From Caldisericia bacterium (lineage in GTDB: Bacteria > Caldisericota > Caldisericia > B22-G15), in the NCBI GenBank assembly GCA_030018355.1, contig JASEFN010000001.1, forward strand, positions 278,069-342,068: a stretch of 64,000 nucleotides of DNA, read 5' to 3'. Under the pieces are notes generated by a model. The model was not told the origin of the DNA. It ran no database searches and saw only the letters and a program-made list of their open reading frames with translations. A program made the translations under genes and the position numbers. Below, in pieces: positions 55,210-64,000 of the stretch (its first letter is position 1; each line of letters opens with the position of its first letter).

Positions 55210-56589
55210 TTAATCAAAAACATACCTTCTGAAATTTGCTCTTTTAGAAAAAATAATATATAAATAAATACCCTTAAAAATAATATCACCTGCCATTGCA
55301 ATCCATGCGCCAAACATTCCAAGATAGAAAAGTTTTACTAGAATATATGCAAATGGAATCCTAATTAAATACATTCCAAATGTTGTAGCCCAGAATGGAG
55401 AAGAGGTGTTTCCACCACCCCTTAATCCTCCCATAAAAATTAAAACCATAGCAAAAAATGGTTGTGCAATTGAAATTATTTTAACTGCAATTCTTGCATA
55501 ATTAATAACAGTTTTATCATCTGTAAAAATTCTAATAAATAGATCTGGAAAAAAGAACAAAATTACACCAACTGAACTCATAATTAAAAGTGTTATTTTT
55601 AATGAGTTATATGTGTATCTTTTTGCAAGGTCTTCATCATCTCTTCCAATAGCCTTACCAACGAGAGTTGTTGTTGCATGTGTAAAACCAAAGCCTGTAT
55701 TAAAAGATAAAGATTCTATATTTATTGCAATTCTATGCGCTGCAAATGCCTCTGTTCCAATACCTAAAACTATATTTCCAAAGAATAAATTTCCAAAAGA
55801 GAACATAAATCTTTCAAGAGAGGCAGGAAATCCTATTTTAAACATATTTTTAATTATTTCAAAATTTAATTTAGATAATTTAAATTCAATAAAAAAGGGT
55901 CTTTTTTTATTAAAAATTAAAAATAAATATATTAAAAGAGCAATTCCTTTTGAAATTGAAGTTGCAATTGCGGCACCTTTAACTCCCATTGCTGGAAATC
56001 CAAATTTACCAAATATTAATACATAATCTAGGAAAATATTAATTGAGTTAGAGATAAGAGACAAATAAAAAGGAGTTTTTGTGTCTCCAATTCCCCTAAA
56101 TATTGCCCCAAAAATAAGAGGTGTAACAAAAACAATTGATGGAGTTATTATGTAAAAAAAGTAATCACCAGCAACTTTTTTTAAAGCAACTTCACCGCTG
56201 AAAAGATAAAAAACATTATATGAAAACAAAATTCCAAAAATAAAAAATAAAATAGATAAAAAAAGAGAAAAGTATATTCCTTGCCACACAATCTCTTTTG
56301 TCTTTTCAATTTTCCCTGCACCATAATTTTGAGCAACAAGAACATTTACACCAATATTTATTGCGATCATAATGGCAAGGAAAACAAATATGAGTTGGTT
56401 TGCTAATCCAACACCAGCAAGAGATAGTGCACCAAGTCTTCCAACAAAGGCCATGTCAACGAATGAAAATACAGTTTGTAATAAGTTTTCACCAACTGCA
56501 GGAAGTGAAAGATTTAAAATTTCTCCATTAATTTCTTTATCTTCTTTTTTAAAGAAACATTTAGTATGATTCAACAATAAAAGATTCAT
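55210..56589 (-). CDS. MATE family multidrug exporter
   Basis: A 459-residue membrane protein with about 12 predicted hydrophobic segments. The N-terminal LSLPAVGENLLQTVFSFVDM with AFVGRLG and the later FPASLERFMFSFG are MATE features; the two halves are homologous. These transporters export cationic compounds using Na+ or H+ gradients. ATG at 56589 has no Shine-Dalgarno; a promoter lies so close that the leader would be only about 8 bases. It is followed by mrp after 12 bases. Confidence 0.9.
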   Translation of the reverse strand: MNLLLLNHTKCFFKKEDKEINGEILNLSLPAVGENLLQTVFSFVDMAFVGRLGALSLAGVGLANQLIFVFLAIMIAINIGVNVLVAQNYGAGKIEKTKEIVWQGIYFSLFLSILFFIFGILFSYNVFYLFSGEVALKKVAGDYFFYIITPSIVFVTPLIFGAIFRGIGDTKTPFYLSLISNSINIFLDYVLIFGKFGFPAMGVKGAAIATSISKGIALLIYLFLIFNKKRPFFIEFKLSKLNFEIIKNMFKIGFPASLERFMFSFGNLFFGNIVLGIGTEAFAAHRIAINIESLSFNTGFGFTHATTTLVGKAIGRDDEDLAKRYTYNSLKITLLIMSSVGVILFFFPDLFIRIFTDDKTVINYARIAVKIISIAQPFFAMVLIFMGGLRGGGNTSSPFWATTFGMYLIRIPFAYILVKLFYLGMFGAWIAMAGDIIFKGIYLYIIFSKRANFRRYVFD

Positions 56590-56603
56590 GTCAATCTTTA
56601 TTT

Positions 56604-56631
56604 ATATTAATTCAAAATAAAAAATTGTCAA
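56604..56631 (-). promoter_or_regulatory. Promoter of the MATE gene, with near-leaderless start
   Basis: Minus-strand TTGACA (56631-56626), 16-base spacer, TAATAT (56609-56604). A start around 56597 leaves about 8 bases before the ATG at 56589. Its -35 overlaps the -35 of the opposite rplS promoter. Confidence 0.65.
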
Positions 56632-56653
56632 CTTTTAAAAAGTGTGATATTAT
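56625..56653 (+). promoter_or_regulatory. Promoter of the rplS-lepB-rnhB operon
   Basis: TTGTCA (56625-56630), 17-base spacer, TATTAT (56648-56653). A start near 56660 gives a leader of about 37 bases with AAGGAGG before the rplS ATG. It shares its -35 bases with the divergent MATE promoter. Confidence 0.68.
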
Positions 56654-56696
56654 ATAAAAGATTGTCTTAAGTTAAAGAAACTCAAGGAGGAATGAG

Positions 56697-57116
56697 ATGA
56701 GAGAGATTAAACTTGTTGAGAATAGTTTTTTAAGAAATGATATACCTCAATTTAAACCAGGTGATACATTAAGGGTTTATATAAAAATAAAAGAAGGAGG
56801 AAAAGAAAGAATCCAAGTTTTTGAAGGAATATGTATTGCAAGAAAAGGCGGAGGCACTAGAGAAACATTTACAGTAAGAAAGGTTTCTTTTGGTGTTGGT
56901 GTTGAAAAAATTTTTCCACTTCACTCTCCATCAATAGAAAAAATTGAGGTTGTAAGATTTGGAGATGTAAGAAGAGCCAAATTGTATTATCTTAGAGAAT
57001 TAAAAGGTAAAAAAGCAAGAGTTAAAGAAAAAATTAAAACAAAGAAAATTTTTGAAGAAGTTATAGGCGAAGAAATTCAAGAAGAAACAACAAACAGTGA
57101 GGAAAATGTAAGTTAA
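56697..57116 (+). CDS. rplS: Ribosomal protein L19
   Basis: A 139-residue L19. The family sequence is clear: [54 protein letters not shown], and [21 protein letters not shown]. The last 20 or so residues ([20 protein letters not shown]) form an acidic tail beyond the usual end. L19 sits at the 30S-50S interface. ATG follows AAGGAGG. Confidence 0.97.
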   Translation: MREIKLVENSFLRNDIPQFKPGDTLRVYIKIKEGGKERIQVFEGICIARKGGGTRETFTVRKVSFGVGVEKIFPLHSPSIEKIEVVRFGDVRRAKLYYLRELKGKKARVKEKIKTKKIFEEVIGEEIQEETTNSEENVS

Positions 57117-57119
57117 TTT

Positions 57120-57644
57120 ATGAATAGAGTTTTAAAAGAGATAATAAGTTGGATTTTAACATTTTTAATTGCTTTTGCTTTAGCATTTACCATAAGGACA
57201 TTTATTTATGAGCCATACAGAGTTCAAATGTCATCTATGAATCCAACTTTATATGAGAATGATTTAATAATGGTTAATAAATTTATATACAGATTCAGAG
57301 AACCCAAAAGAGGTGAAATAGTAATTTTCAAGCCACCCTATGGTGATAAAGATTATATAAAAAGAGTCATAGGGCTTCCAGGAGAGATAATTGAGATTAA
57401 AGATGGTTATGTCTATATAAATGGGAAAAAACTTAATGAAAGTTATATAAAAAATACTACACCAGGTAATTTAGGACCTCTCAAAATTCCAGAAGGAACT
57501 ATCTTTGTTATGGGAGATAATAGGGGAAATTCGCTTGATTCAAGAGAATTTGGTCCAATTGATATAAAATCGATTGATGGAAGAGCAGATTTTGTTTTTT
57601 GGCCAATAAACCACATTAAAAATTTAAATAATGTTAAGTGGTGA
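57120..57644 (+). CDS. lepB: Signal peptidase I
   Basis: A 174-residue S26 peptidase with one N-terminal membrane segment (about 9-28). The serine site is QMSSMNPTLYENDL (S39), and the general base lysine is K81 in DYIKRVIGLPGE; the third motif is GDNRGNSLDSREFGPI. It removes signal peptides from exported proteins such as the large surface proteins encoded at 9666-30349. It starts four bases after rplS and ends 14 bases inside rnhB. Confidence 0.95.
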   Translation: MNRVLKEIISWILTFLIAFALAFTIRTFIYEPYRVQMSSMNPTLYENDLIMVNKFIYRFREPKRGEIVIFKPPYGDKDYIKRVIGLPGEIIEIKDGYVYINGKKLNESYIKNTTPGNLGPLKIPEGTIFVMGDNRGNSLDSREFGPIDIKSIDGRADFVFWPINHIKNLNNVKW

Positions 57645-58299
57645 AAAATTAATTATTGGAATTGACGAAGCTGGAAGAGGAGCATTGGCAGGACCACTAG
57701 TTGTTGCGTCTTTTTTAAATAATAAAAAAATTCCCGAGTTTGTAAAAGATTCAAAAATATTAACTGAAGAAAAAAGAGAAAAAATTTTTAAATACTTTTT
57801 AAATGAAAATCTCTCTTTTGGCATAGGAATTATAAATCCTAGTTTTATAGATAAAAATGGCATTGTAGAATCTTTAAAAAGAGGTATTGAACTTTCTATA
57901 AATTTTATTTTAAATAAAGAATCTATTCTTTTTGATGAAAACTTCTTTTCACATTATGAAATTTTTAATGATTACTCTCTTTATTTTGGTGAGAAAATAC
58001 TTACCAATGATTTTTTAATATTAATTGATGGCAATACTCCCTTTTTAGAAAATTATAAAATAATATCTATTATTGATGGAGATAATAGGATTCCTTTAAT
58101 AAGCGCTGCATCAATTGTTGCTAAAGTAATAAGAGATAAAATAATGAGAAAAATAGGCACTATTTATAAAGATTATGAATTTGATATAAATAAAGGATAC
58201 GGAACACAATCTCATTATGAAAAAATAAAAATATGTGGCATATCAAATTGTCACAGAAAAAGTTTTTTAAAAAATTTAATAATAGGAGGTAATAGATGA
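57631..58299 (+). CDS. rnhB: Ribonuclease HII
   Basis: A 222-residue RNase HII with the N-terminal IGIDEAGRGALAGPLVVA (D12, E13) and later DGDNRIPLISAASIVAKVIRD. It cuts RNA in RNA-DNA hybrids, including single ribonucleotides. ATG at 57631 lies inside the lepB end and there is no strong ribosome site, so translation is probably coupled to lepB. Confidence 0.94.
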   Translation: MLSGEKLIIGIDEAGRGALAGPLVVASFLNNKKIPEFVKDSKILTEEKREKIFKYFLNENLSFGIGIINPSFIDKNGIVESLKRGIELSINFILNKESILFDENFFSHYEIFNDYSLYFGEKILTNDFLILIDGNTPFLENYKIISIIDGDNRIPLISAASIVAKVIRDKIMRKIGTIYKDYEFDINKGYGTQSHYEKIKICGISNCHRKSFLKNLIIGGNR

Positions 58300-59528
58300 A
58301 AATTGGACTTATTCCAATAAGTTCAGATGAATCAAGAAGACCCTTGGAGGTAAAATTTTTAAATGAGGTAAAGTCGTTTTTAGAGAAAAAAAATTTTTTA
58401 TCAGAAGAGTTTAATGAAAATGAAGTTTATGATTTTAACATATTTATTGTTGTAACTGGTGGAAGCGAAAAAAAATTTCTTGATCTACACAAAAAAATAA
58501 AACCTCCATATATTTTTATTGCAAATAGATTTAACAACTCCCTTCCTGCAACAATGGAAATAATTGCGTATTTAAAAGGGGAGGGAAAAGTTTTTTTATG
58601 GGATAAAAAAAGTGAAAAAAAGGATTTATTACGAATTCTTAATACACTCTCCATTAAAGAAAAAATTAATGGTAAAAAAATTGGTTTAATAGGAAATCCA
58701 AGTTATTGGTTAATTTCTTCAACTCCAGATTTTAAATATGTAAAAGAAAGATTTGGAATTGAAGTAGTAACTTATCCAATTGAGGAAATTATTGAAAGAT
58801 ATAAAAATGAAGAGATAAATCATGAAGTTGAAGAGATAGTTAAAAATATAAAAAGAAAAGCAATCGAATTAAAAGATATAAATGAAAGTGATCTTAAAAA
58901 GGCAATAAAATTTTATAAAATAGTAAAAGATACTGCAATAAAGAACAACTTTGATGCTATAAGTGTAGAGTGTTTTAGAATAATAAAACCCCTTGATACA
59001 ACTGGTTGCCTTGCTTTGTCTCTTCTAACAAGTGAAAATATTATTTCAGGGTGTGAAGGAGACATTCCATCAACTATAACAATGTATATTATGAACAAAC
59101 TATCAGGAAAGTCACCTTTTATGGCTAATATCGCATCTATTGAAAGGGAGGGAGAAAAAACATCTGACATTGTTTTGGCTCATTGTACTGTCCCAATTTC
59201 ACTAGTTAATTCTTATTTACTTACTACACATTTTGAAACTGGTAAGGGTGTTGGAGTTAAAGGATTTTTTAATAAAGAGGTTGGAACATTAGTTAGAATA
59301 GGTGGAGAGAGGTTAGATAAAATTTTCTTTTCAAGAGCAAAAATAATTGATAATTTAAGAGAAAATTATATGTGTAGGACACAGATTAAAATTAAAGTTA
59401 ATATAAAATCTGATTACTTTCTAAAAAGGCCTTTAGGAAATCACCACATTTTTGTTCCAGGAGATTATACAGAAGAATTGGAACTTTTCTCAAAAATATT
59501 TAATCTTTCTCCATCTTTAGAGGATTAA
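58296..59528 (+). CDS. Fucose/arabinose-isomerase-like protein
   Basis: A 410-residue protein of the L-fucose/L-arabinose isomerase-like group. The region CFRIIKPLDTTGCLALSLL followed by CEGDIPSTITMYIMNKLSGK resembles the metal-binding middle part of this family, and the C-terminal HHIFVPGDYTEELELF also fits. Known members isomerise aldoses to ketoses; this subgroup is uncharacterised to me, so the substrate is open. ATG at 58296 has AGGAGG and overlaps the rnhB stop. Its end overlaps a convergent transporter gene by 29 bases. Confidence 0.75.
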   Translation: MKIGLIPISSDESRRPLEVKFLNEVKSFLEKKNFLSEEFNENEVYDFNIFIVVTGGSEKKFLDLHKKIKPPYIFIANRFNNSLPATMEIIAYLKGEGKVFLWDKKSEKKDLLRILNTLSIKEKINGKKIGLIGNPSYWLISSTPDFKYVKERFGIEVVTYPIEEIIERYKNEEINHEVEEIVKNIKRKAIELKDINESDLKKAIKFYKIVKDTAIKNNFDAISVECFRIIKPLDTTGCLALSLLTSENIISGCEGDIPSTITMYIMNKLSGKSPFMANIASIEREGEKTSDIVLAHCTVPISLVNSYLLTTHFETGKGVGVKGFFNKEVGTLVRIGGERLDKIFFSRAKIIDNLRENYMCRTQIKIKVNIKSDYFLKRPLGNHHIFVPGDYTEELELFSKIFNLSPSLED

Positions 59529-60381
59529 CAAGGAAAAGCCCAAGAATTATAAAAAGTCCACCAATTAAAGAAAGAGTTGACAACTTTTCTTTTAAGAAAA
59601 CTAAACCACTTATTGTACCAATTATTGGATTTAAATAAATAAAAGAACTTGCAACTGATGCTTCTTTATATTTTAAACCTTTATACCAAAAGATATACCC
59701 AAAAAGAATTGCAAGAAAACCAAGATAAAAAATTGCAAATAGAGTAATTTTACTCATATTTAATATTTCTGTAATATTTGATTCTCTTATAAATGGAAAA
59801 ATCATAAGAGTTCCAATAAAAATAATCCATATTGTTGTATCAAGTGGGTCGTATTTCTTAAAAAGAGGTTTTGAGATTATTGTTGAGGTAACCCATGATA
59901 ACACAGAAAGGAGACTAAAAAATGCACCAACAAAATTCTCTATTTTAAATCCATACGATATTCCATAAGTTAGAATAATTACACCTGAAAAAGAAATAAA
60001 TAGACCAAAACCTTTTTTAAATGTAACTTTCTCTTTTAAGAAAATAGATGAGAAAAATGTTGTTAAAATTGGATTTAGACCTGAAATAAGTGAGGCAGTT
60101 GATGCATTTATAAGAGTTTCTGCCTTATTAATTGACAGATGATAACCTGGAACATTTAAAAAGGAAAGAATCAATATTTTTAAAATATCCTCTTTTTTTA
60201 AATTTTTAATTTTGTAAAGAGAGGGAAATAAAAATAAAAATGGAAAGATAATTAAAAAACGAGAAGCCACTATTGAAAGAGGGGTTAGTTCTTTTGTTGC
60301 AATTTTAATCATTACATAAGAGTTTGCCCAAATCAATAAAACAATAAAAAGAGACAAATTTATTGAAAAAGATCTTTTCAT
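59500..60381 (-). CDS. EamA/DMT family transporter
   Basis: A 293-residue protein with ten hydrophobic segments and two EamA repeats (the first with NSYVMIKIATKELTPLSIVA, the second with VGAFFSLLSVLSWVTSTIIS). DMT-family carriers export amino acids or metabolites; the substrate is unknown. ATG at 60381 has no Shine-Dalgarno but TATTAT (60396-60391) lies nine bases upstream, suggesting a leaderless or nearly leaderless mRNA. A homologous neighbour follows on the same strand. Confidence 0.85.
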   Translation of the reverse strand: MKRSFSINLSLFIVLLIWANSYVMIKIATKELTPLSIVASRFLIIFPFLFLFPSLYKIKNLKKEDILKILILSFLNVPGYHLSINKAETLINASTASLISGLNPILTTFFSSIFLKEKVTFKKGFGLFISFSGVIILTYGISYGFKIENFVGAFFSLLSVLSWVTSTIISKPLFKKYDPLDTTIWIIFIGTLMIFPFIRESNITEILNMSKITLFAIFYLGFLAILFGYIFWYKGLKYKEASVASSFIYLNPIIGTISGLVFLKEKLSTLSLIGGLFIILGLFLVNPLKMEKD

Positions 60382-60390
60382 AATTTCTAT

Positions 60391-60396
60391 ATAATA
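60391..60396 (-). promoter_or_regulatory. Likely -10 element of the 59500-60381 transporter
   Basis: Minus-strand TATTAT (60396-60391) is nine bases before the ATG. The -35 region is weak, so this rests on position and the lack of a Shine-Dalgarno. Confidence 0.4.
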
Positions 60397-60420
60397 TAAA
60401 AAAATATAAAAATTTAAAAT

Positions 60421-61263
60421 TTACTCTTTATCTGCAATTAATATAGCAGTAATTATAAGTAGTCCACCCAAAAACTCTAAGCATTTTGGGATCTCTTTAA
60501 AAAAAATTACTCCAAGAAGTGTTGCTCCAATAGGTTCTCCAAGAATAGTTAAACTTATAAATACAGGCGAAAGAAACTTTAATGCATAATTAAAAATTGA
60601 ATGACCTATAACTTGAGGAAAAATCGCTATTAATATCAAAAGAAAGTATTCCCTTTTTGGTAAAAATATTAAATTTTCTTTTAATACAAAAGAAATAATA
60701 AGTAAAACTATAAAACTTATTGAATAAACTCTAAATACAATGTTAATTAAATCATATTTTTTTCTTAAAAAGTAATTAGTGGTAATGTAAAGAGAAGCAA
60801 AAATTGCACCAAGTAAAGCAAGAGAATTTCCTTTTACATTTGTAGAAAATTTTCCACCATAAGACATAAGTAAAATTCCTAATAAACAGAGAATAATTGC
60901 TAAAAAGGTTTTTATTTTTAATCTTTTTTTAAACAATAGATAAGATAGAATTGATACAAAAATAGGATTTGTTGTTACAAGAACTGTCGAACTCATTATT
61001 GTTGTAAATCTTAAAGAAGTGATCCATGTATAAAAATGTAAAGCAAGAAATATGCCAGAAAGAACAAAAAAAACTTTCTCTCCTTTCACAACTTTTTTTC
61101 TATTAAAAACAAATAAGGGAAGTAAAAAAATTGTACTTAATCCCATTCTATAAGTTGAAATAACAATAGGTGTTGATTTAGACATCCTAATTAAAATTGA
61201 TGAAAAGGAAATTGTTATAACTCCTATAAAAAGTAAAATAAAAAGAGAGAATTTTTTATTCAT
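60421..61263 (-). CDS. EamA/DMT family transporter
   Basis: A 280-residue ten-segment transporter of the same family as its neighbour (RMSKSTPIVISTYRMGLSTI in the first half, GNSLALLGAIFASLYITTN in the second). The pair are separate genes with their own start signals. ATG at 61263 has no Shine-Dalgarno; TATAAT (61276-61271) lies seven bases upstream, which would place the RNA start at the ATG. Confidence 0.85.
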   Translation of the reverse strand: MNKKFSLFILLFIGVITISFSSILIRMSKSTPIVISTYRMGLSTIFLLPLFVFNRKKVVKGEKVFFVLSGIFLALHFYTWITSLRFTTIMSSTVLVTTNPIFVSILSYLLFKKRLKIKTFLAIILCLLGILLMSYGGKFSTNVKGNSLALLGAIFASLYITTNYFLRKKYDLINIVFRVYSISFIVLLIISFVLKENLIFLPKREYFLLILIAIFPQVIGHSIFNYALKFLSPVFISLTILGEPIGATLLGVIFFKEIPKCLEFLGGLLIITAILIADKE

Positions 61264-61270
61264 AAATTAA

Positions 61271-61288
61271 ATTATAATATGTTATAAT
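61271..61288. promoter_or_regulatory. Back-to-back -10 elements of a transporter gene and mnmG
   Basis: TATAAT read leftward at 61276-61271 serves the transporter gene (ATG 61263), and TATAAT read rightward at 61283-61288 serves mnmG (ATG 61298). Both place the transcript start within about three bases of the start codon. The -35 matches are poor on both sides. Confidence 0.5.
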
Positions 61289-61297
61289 TTAATTCCT

Positions 61298-63184
61298 ATG
61301 GAGAGTTTTGACGTAATTGTAGTTGGTGGAGGTCATGCAGGTTGTGAAGCAGCACTATCTTCTGCAAGATTAGGTGCTAAAACACTTTTATTAACAATTA
61401 CCATTGAATTTATAGCACACCCTCCATGTAATCCAGCAATTGGAGGTGTAGGTAAAGCACAAGTTGTTAGAGAGGTTGATGCTCTTGGAGGAGAAATTGC
61501 AAAAAATGCAGAAAGAGCCCTTACACAAATAAAACTCCTCAATACAACAAAAGGTCCGTCTGTTTGGTCATTAAGAGTTCAAATAGATAAATCTCGCTAT
61601 AGAGAGGAGATGAGAAAAGTTCTTGAAAATGAAAAAAATTTATTTTTAAGACAAGGTCTTGTTGAAGAGATAATTTTAGAGGGTGATAAAGTAAAAGGAG
61701 TTATTACAAAAACTGGAGAAGTATATTATGGAAAAGCAGTAGTTTTAACACCAGGAACTTTTCTTAGAGGTATAGTTCACATTGGAAAAGAAATGATTGA
61801 GGCTGGAAGATGGGGTGAACTTCCCTCCATTGGTTTAGCAGAATCTTTAAGAAAATTAGGGTTTTCAATTAAAAGATTCAATACTGGAACAACCCCAAGA
61901 GTTGATTTAAATTCAATAGATCTTAAAAAATTAGAAATTGATGAGGGGGAAAAAATTCCCCTCTCTTTTTCTTTTGAAACAAAACCTAAAGTTTGGGAAA
62001 ATCAACTTCCTTCTTATAAAGGAAAAACTAATGAGAAAACAATTGAAGTTACAAGGAAATATTTAAATTTTGCTCCATCTGTATTGGGTCTTATGGTTAA
62101 GGTTGGTCCAAGAACTTGTCCATCAATAGAGGAAAAAGTGAGATGGTTTCCAGATAGAACAGAACATACATTTTTTTTGGAAAGAGAAGGTTTTAATACA
62201 AACGAAACATATGTCCAGGGAATGTATATGAGTGTTCCATATGAGTACCAAATTGAAATTTTAAAAACTCTACCAGGTTTTGAAAATGTGAAAGTTATAA
62301 GACCAGGATATGCAATTGCATATGATCTTGTTGATCCAAAAGAACTTTTACCAACTCTTCAAACAAAAAAATTTGAAAATCTTTTTTTAGCAGGTCAAAT
62401 TAATGGAACAACTGGATATGATGAAGCAGCAGGGCAAGGTATTATTGCTGGAATAAATGCCGCTCTTTTTGCACAGGGGAAACCTCTTCTTATTTTAAAG
62501 AGAGAAGAGTCTTATATTGGAGTTATGATAGATGATCTGATTCATAAGGGAATTGAAGAGCCCTATAGAATTACACCCTCACATGTTGAATATAGAATTC
62601 TTTTGAGGCAAGATAATGCAGATTTAAGATTGACTCCAATTGGATATGAGGTTGGATTAATTAGTAATGAAAGATATAAAAAAGTTTTGGAGAAGAAAGA
62701 AAAAATAAACACTTTATTAAATATTTTAATTAACAAAAAGATCACTCCATCAATTGAAAACAATGAACTTTTGAGATCAATAGAAGAAGACACAATAAAT
62801 ACCCCATATTCTCTTTTTGATCTTATGAAAAGGCCATCTTTTACCATTGAAAAACTTAAAAAAATTTTTCCTGAAGTAAATAATTTTTCAGATGAGATAA
62901 TTTTTGAGGTAATGATTGAGGCAAAATATTTTGGATATATTAAAAGACAACAGAGAGAGATTGAAGAATTAAAAAAATATGAAAAAATTAAAATTCCAGA
63001 GGATATAAATTATAATCTTGTTCCAAATCTTTCAAAACAGGCGATTGAAAGACTTTCTTATTATAAACCAAAAACTCTAAAAGATGCAAAAGAAATAACA
63101 GGTGTTACACCTGCGGATCTTATAAACTTAATAATGTATATAGAGAGAAAAAATTATAAACCACAAGAGGAAGACTCCTATTAA
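61298..63184 (+). CDS. mnmG: tRNA uridine-5-carboxymethylaminomethyl modification enzyme MnmG
   Basis: A 628-residue MnmG (GidA) of normal length. The FAD-binding VVGGGHAGCEAALSSARLGA opens the protein, followed by CNPAIGGVGKAQVVREVDALGG, GTFLRGIVHIGKEMIEAGRWGE, TGTTPRVD and LFLAGQINGTTGYDEAAGQG. With MnmE it modifies the wobble uridine of several tRNAs. It has no Shine-Dalgarno; see the adjacent -10 elements. Its stop codon overlaps that of the convergent PBP gene on the palindrome TTAA. Confidence 0.97.
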   Translation: MESFDVIVVGGGHAGCEAALSSARLGAKTLLLTITIEFIAHPPCNPAIGGVGKAQVVREVDALGGEIAKNAERALTQIKLLNTTKGPSVWSLRVQIDKSRYREEMRKVLENEKNLFLRQGLVEEIILEGDKVKGVITKTGEVYYGKAVVLTPGTFLRGIVHIGKEMIEAGRWGELPSIGLAESLRKLGFSIKRFNTGTTPRVDLNSIDLKKLEIDEGEKIPLSFSFETKPKVWENQLPSYKGKTNEKTIEVTRKYLNFAPSVLGLMVKVGPRTCPSIEEKVRWFPDRTEHTFFLEREGFNTNETYVQGMYMSVPYEYQIEILKTLPGFENVKVIRPGYAIAYDLVDPKELLPTLQTKKFENLFLAGQINGTTGYDEAAGQGIIAGINAALFAQGKPLLILKREESYIGVMIDDLIHKGIEEPYRITPSHVEYRILLRQDNADLRLTPIGYEVGLISNERYKKVLEKKEKINTLLNILINKKITPSIENNELLRSIEEDTINTPYSLFDLMKRPSFTIEKLKKIFPEVNNFSDEIIFEVMIEAKYFGYIKRQQREIEELKKYEKIKIPEDINYNLVPNLSKQAIERLSYYKPKTLKDAKEITGVTPADLINLIMYIERKNYKPQEEDSY

Positions 63185-64000
63185 TAAACATAAAAATCCT
63201 TTTCAAAAGTGCCTAATTTTACACCATAGATATTAAAAACTTGAAAAGTTATTTTGTGTTTTCCAATTTTCTTTTCTTTATATTTAAATATAAACGGTTT
63301 TTCAGTTAACACTTCTTTCATTAATCCATCAACAAAAACTATAACTGAAAATGCTTCTTGAGGAGGAGAATCTAATGTGAAAAGAATTAATTCATTTGCT
63401 TTTGGCTTTTCAGGTTCTATTTGAATAGATGTTGTTTTTATTTCTAATAAAACAGAAACTTTAACTCCACTACTCCCTTTAAGAGTCCCATCTTTTCCCC
63501 AAAGATAAACTGAAATATAATAGTTACCACTTTTTTCTGGATACCACATATATTTTAAAGGTGGAGAGTTTATAAAAGTTTTCTCTCCATTTATATCGAT
63601 TTCAAGAGTATCACCAATTTTAAAATCTGTTTTTATTTCAATATCAACAACATTTCCTAAATAGATTTTTTGAGGAACTAAAATTTTTATTTCAGTAAAT
63701 CCACCCTTGATGCTTGTACAATAATTTTTAGGAATATCATCTGGGTCATAAAAAATTTTTAAAACTTTTTCATTTTCTAATGTATCTTTAGGAGCAAGAA
63801 GATTTTCATTTTCTTTACACACATAAACTTTATATTCTCTATGATAAGAACAAATTGGAATATTTTTTCCTAAAATAAAGAGATCCACTCTTCCGCCTTT
63901 ACAATATGAATTTTTAATGAGTCCTGTTTTTGAACAAAAAGTTTTATAAATTACTTTTTCTGGTCTTTCCCAATCAGTTGGTTTTTTTATTTTTATTAAT
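63181..64000 (-). CDS. C-terminal part of a class A penicillin-binding protein (5' end beyond the window)
   Basis: The frame is open from a TAA at 63183-63181 to the window end, about 273 codons. A GTG at 63888 is only an internal codon. Reading further upstream gives PTDWERPEKVIYKTFCSKTG and then NSYCKGGRVDLFILG, which is the typical end of the transpeptidase module of PBP1A-like enzymes (a cysteine, a TG(L/K) turn, a second cysteine and a third in IPICSYH). About 200 residues of beta-rich domains follow (FTEIKILVPQKIYLGN, GKDGTLKGSSG). The enzyme polymerises and cross-links peptidoglycan; the catalytic modules are outside the window. Confidence 0.72.
   Translation of the reverse strand, partial: LIKIKKPTDWERPEKVIYKTFCSKTGLIKNSYCKGGRVDLFILGKNIPICSYHREYKVYVCKENENLLAPKDTLENEKVLKIFYDPDDIPKNYCTSIKGGFTEIKILVPQKIYLGNVVDIEIKTDFKIGDTLEIDINGEKTFINSPPLKYMWYPEKSGNYYISVYLWGKDGTLKGSSGVKVSVLLEIKTTSIQIEPEKPKANELILFTLDSPPQEAFSVIVFVDGLMKEVLTEKPFIFKYKEKKIGKHKITFQVFNIYGVKLGTFEKDFYVY

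Noticed and set aside
63181..63888. A complete 235-aa gene starting at GTG 63888.
   Set aside because: The frame continues upstream to the window end with typical class A PBP sequence, so the GTG is internal.

Overview
The window is AT-rich DNA (roughly 30% G+C by eye) from a bacterium. It carries the chromosomal-origin neighbourhood (dnaA, dnaN, recF, a DUF721/DciA gene, gyrB, gyrA, with recR and mrp upstream) plus envelope and nitrogen-metabolism genes. Signal peptides, a lipoprotein, a class A penicillin-binding protein tail, an M23 peptidase and signal peptidase I show a cell wall and an export system. A SCIFF-type peptide with its radical SAM maturase, a HutP-type regulator and copper-amine-oxidase-N (stalk) domains point to an anaerobe of Firmicutes-like or nearby deep-branching descent (Caldisericota/Dictyoglomota-like). 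That placement is inference only. I see no rRNA, tRNA, CRISPR array or insertion sequence, and no gene-free gap above about 200 bases.

Layout. (1) 1-7546, minus strand: a nitrogen/purine block. It holds an NCS2 permease, two small membrane proteins, a HutP-like regulator behind a consensus promoter, and then allH (DUF2877), allF (fdrA), an unlisted 59-residue gene, a cyclase and allG (DUF1116, cut by the window edge). The all genes match the three-subunit oxamate carbamoyltransferase set. (2) 7689-9669, minus: an M23 peptidase and a lipoprotein that fuses a carboxypeptidase-regulatory-like domain to a solute-binding domain. (3) 9666-30349, minus: four secreted modular proteins, about 20.7 kb. 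Their repeats fall into at least three module families, and the three largest end in paired stalk domains. (4) 30447-34703, plus: DnaB-like helicase, serS, a SCIFF-like peptide (51 aa, five Cys) and its maturase. (5) 34741-42241, plus: preT, preA, three xanthine-dehydrogenase-type subunits and an amidohydrolase in one tight operon, probably anaerobic purine conversion. (6) 42251-56589, minus: dcd, thyX, ackA, archease, gyrA, gyrB, DUF721, recF, dnaN, dnaA, oriC, recR, mrp and a MATE exporter. (7) 56697-59528, plus: rplS, lepB, rnhB and a fucose-isomerase-like gene. (8) 59500-64000: two EamA transporters (minus), mnmG (plus) and the 3' end of a class A PBP gene (minus).

How it fits together. 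Blocks 1 and 5 would take up a purine or pyrimidine base, deaminate, hydroxylate or reduce it, and recover energy at the oxamate/carbamoyl-phosphate step; carbamate kinase is not in the window. Block 3 looks like a cell-surface matrix. Several single genes without a Shine-Dalgarno have a -10 hexamer only a few bases before the start codon, so leaderless mRNAs seem common. TTG starts with good ribosome sites are also frequent.
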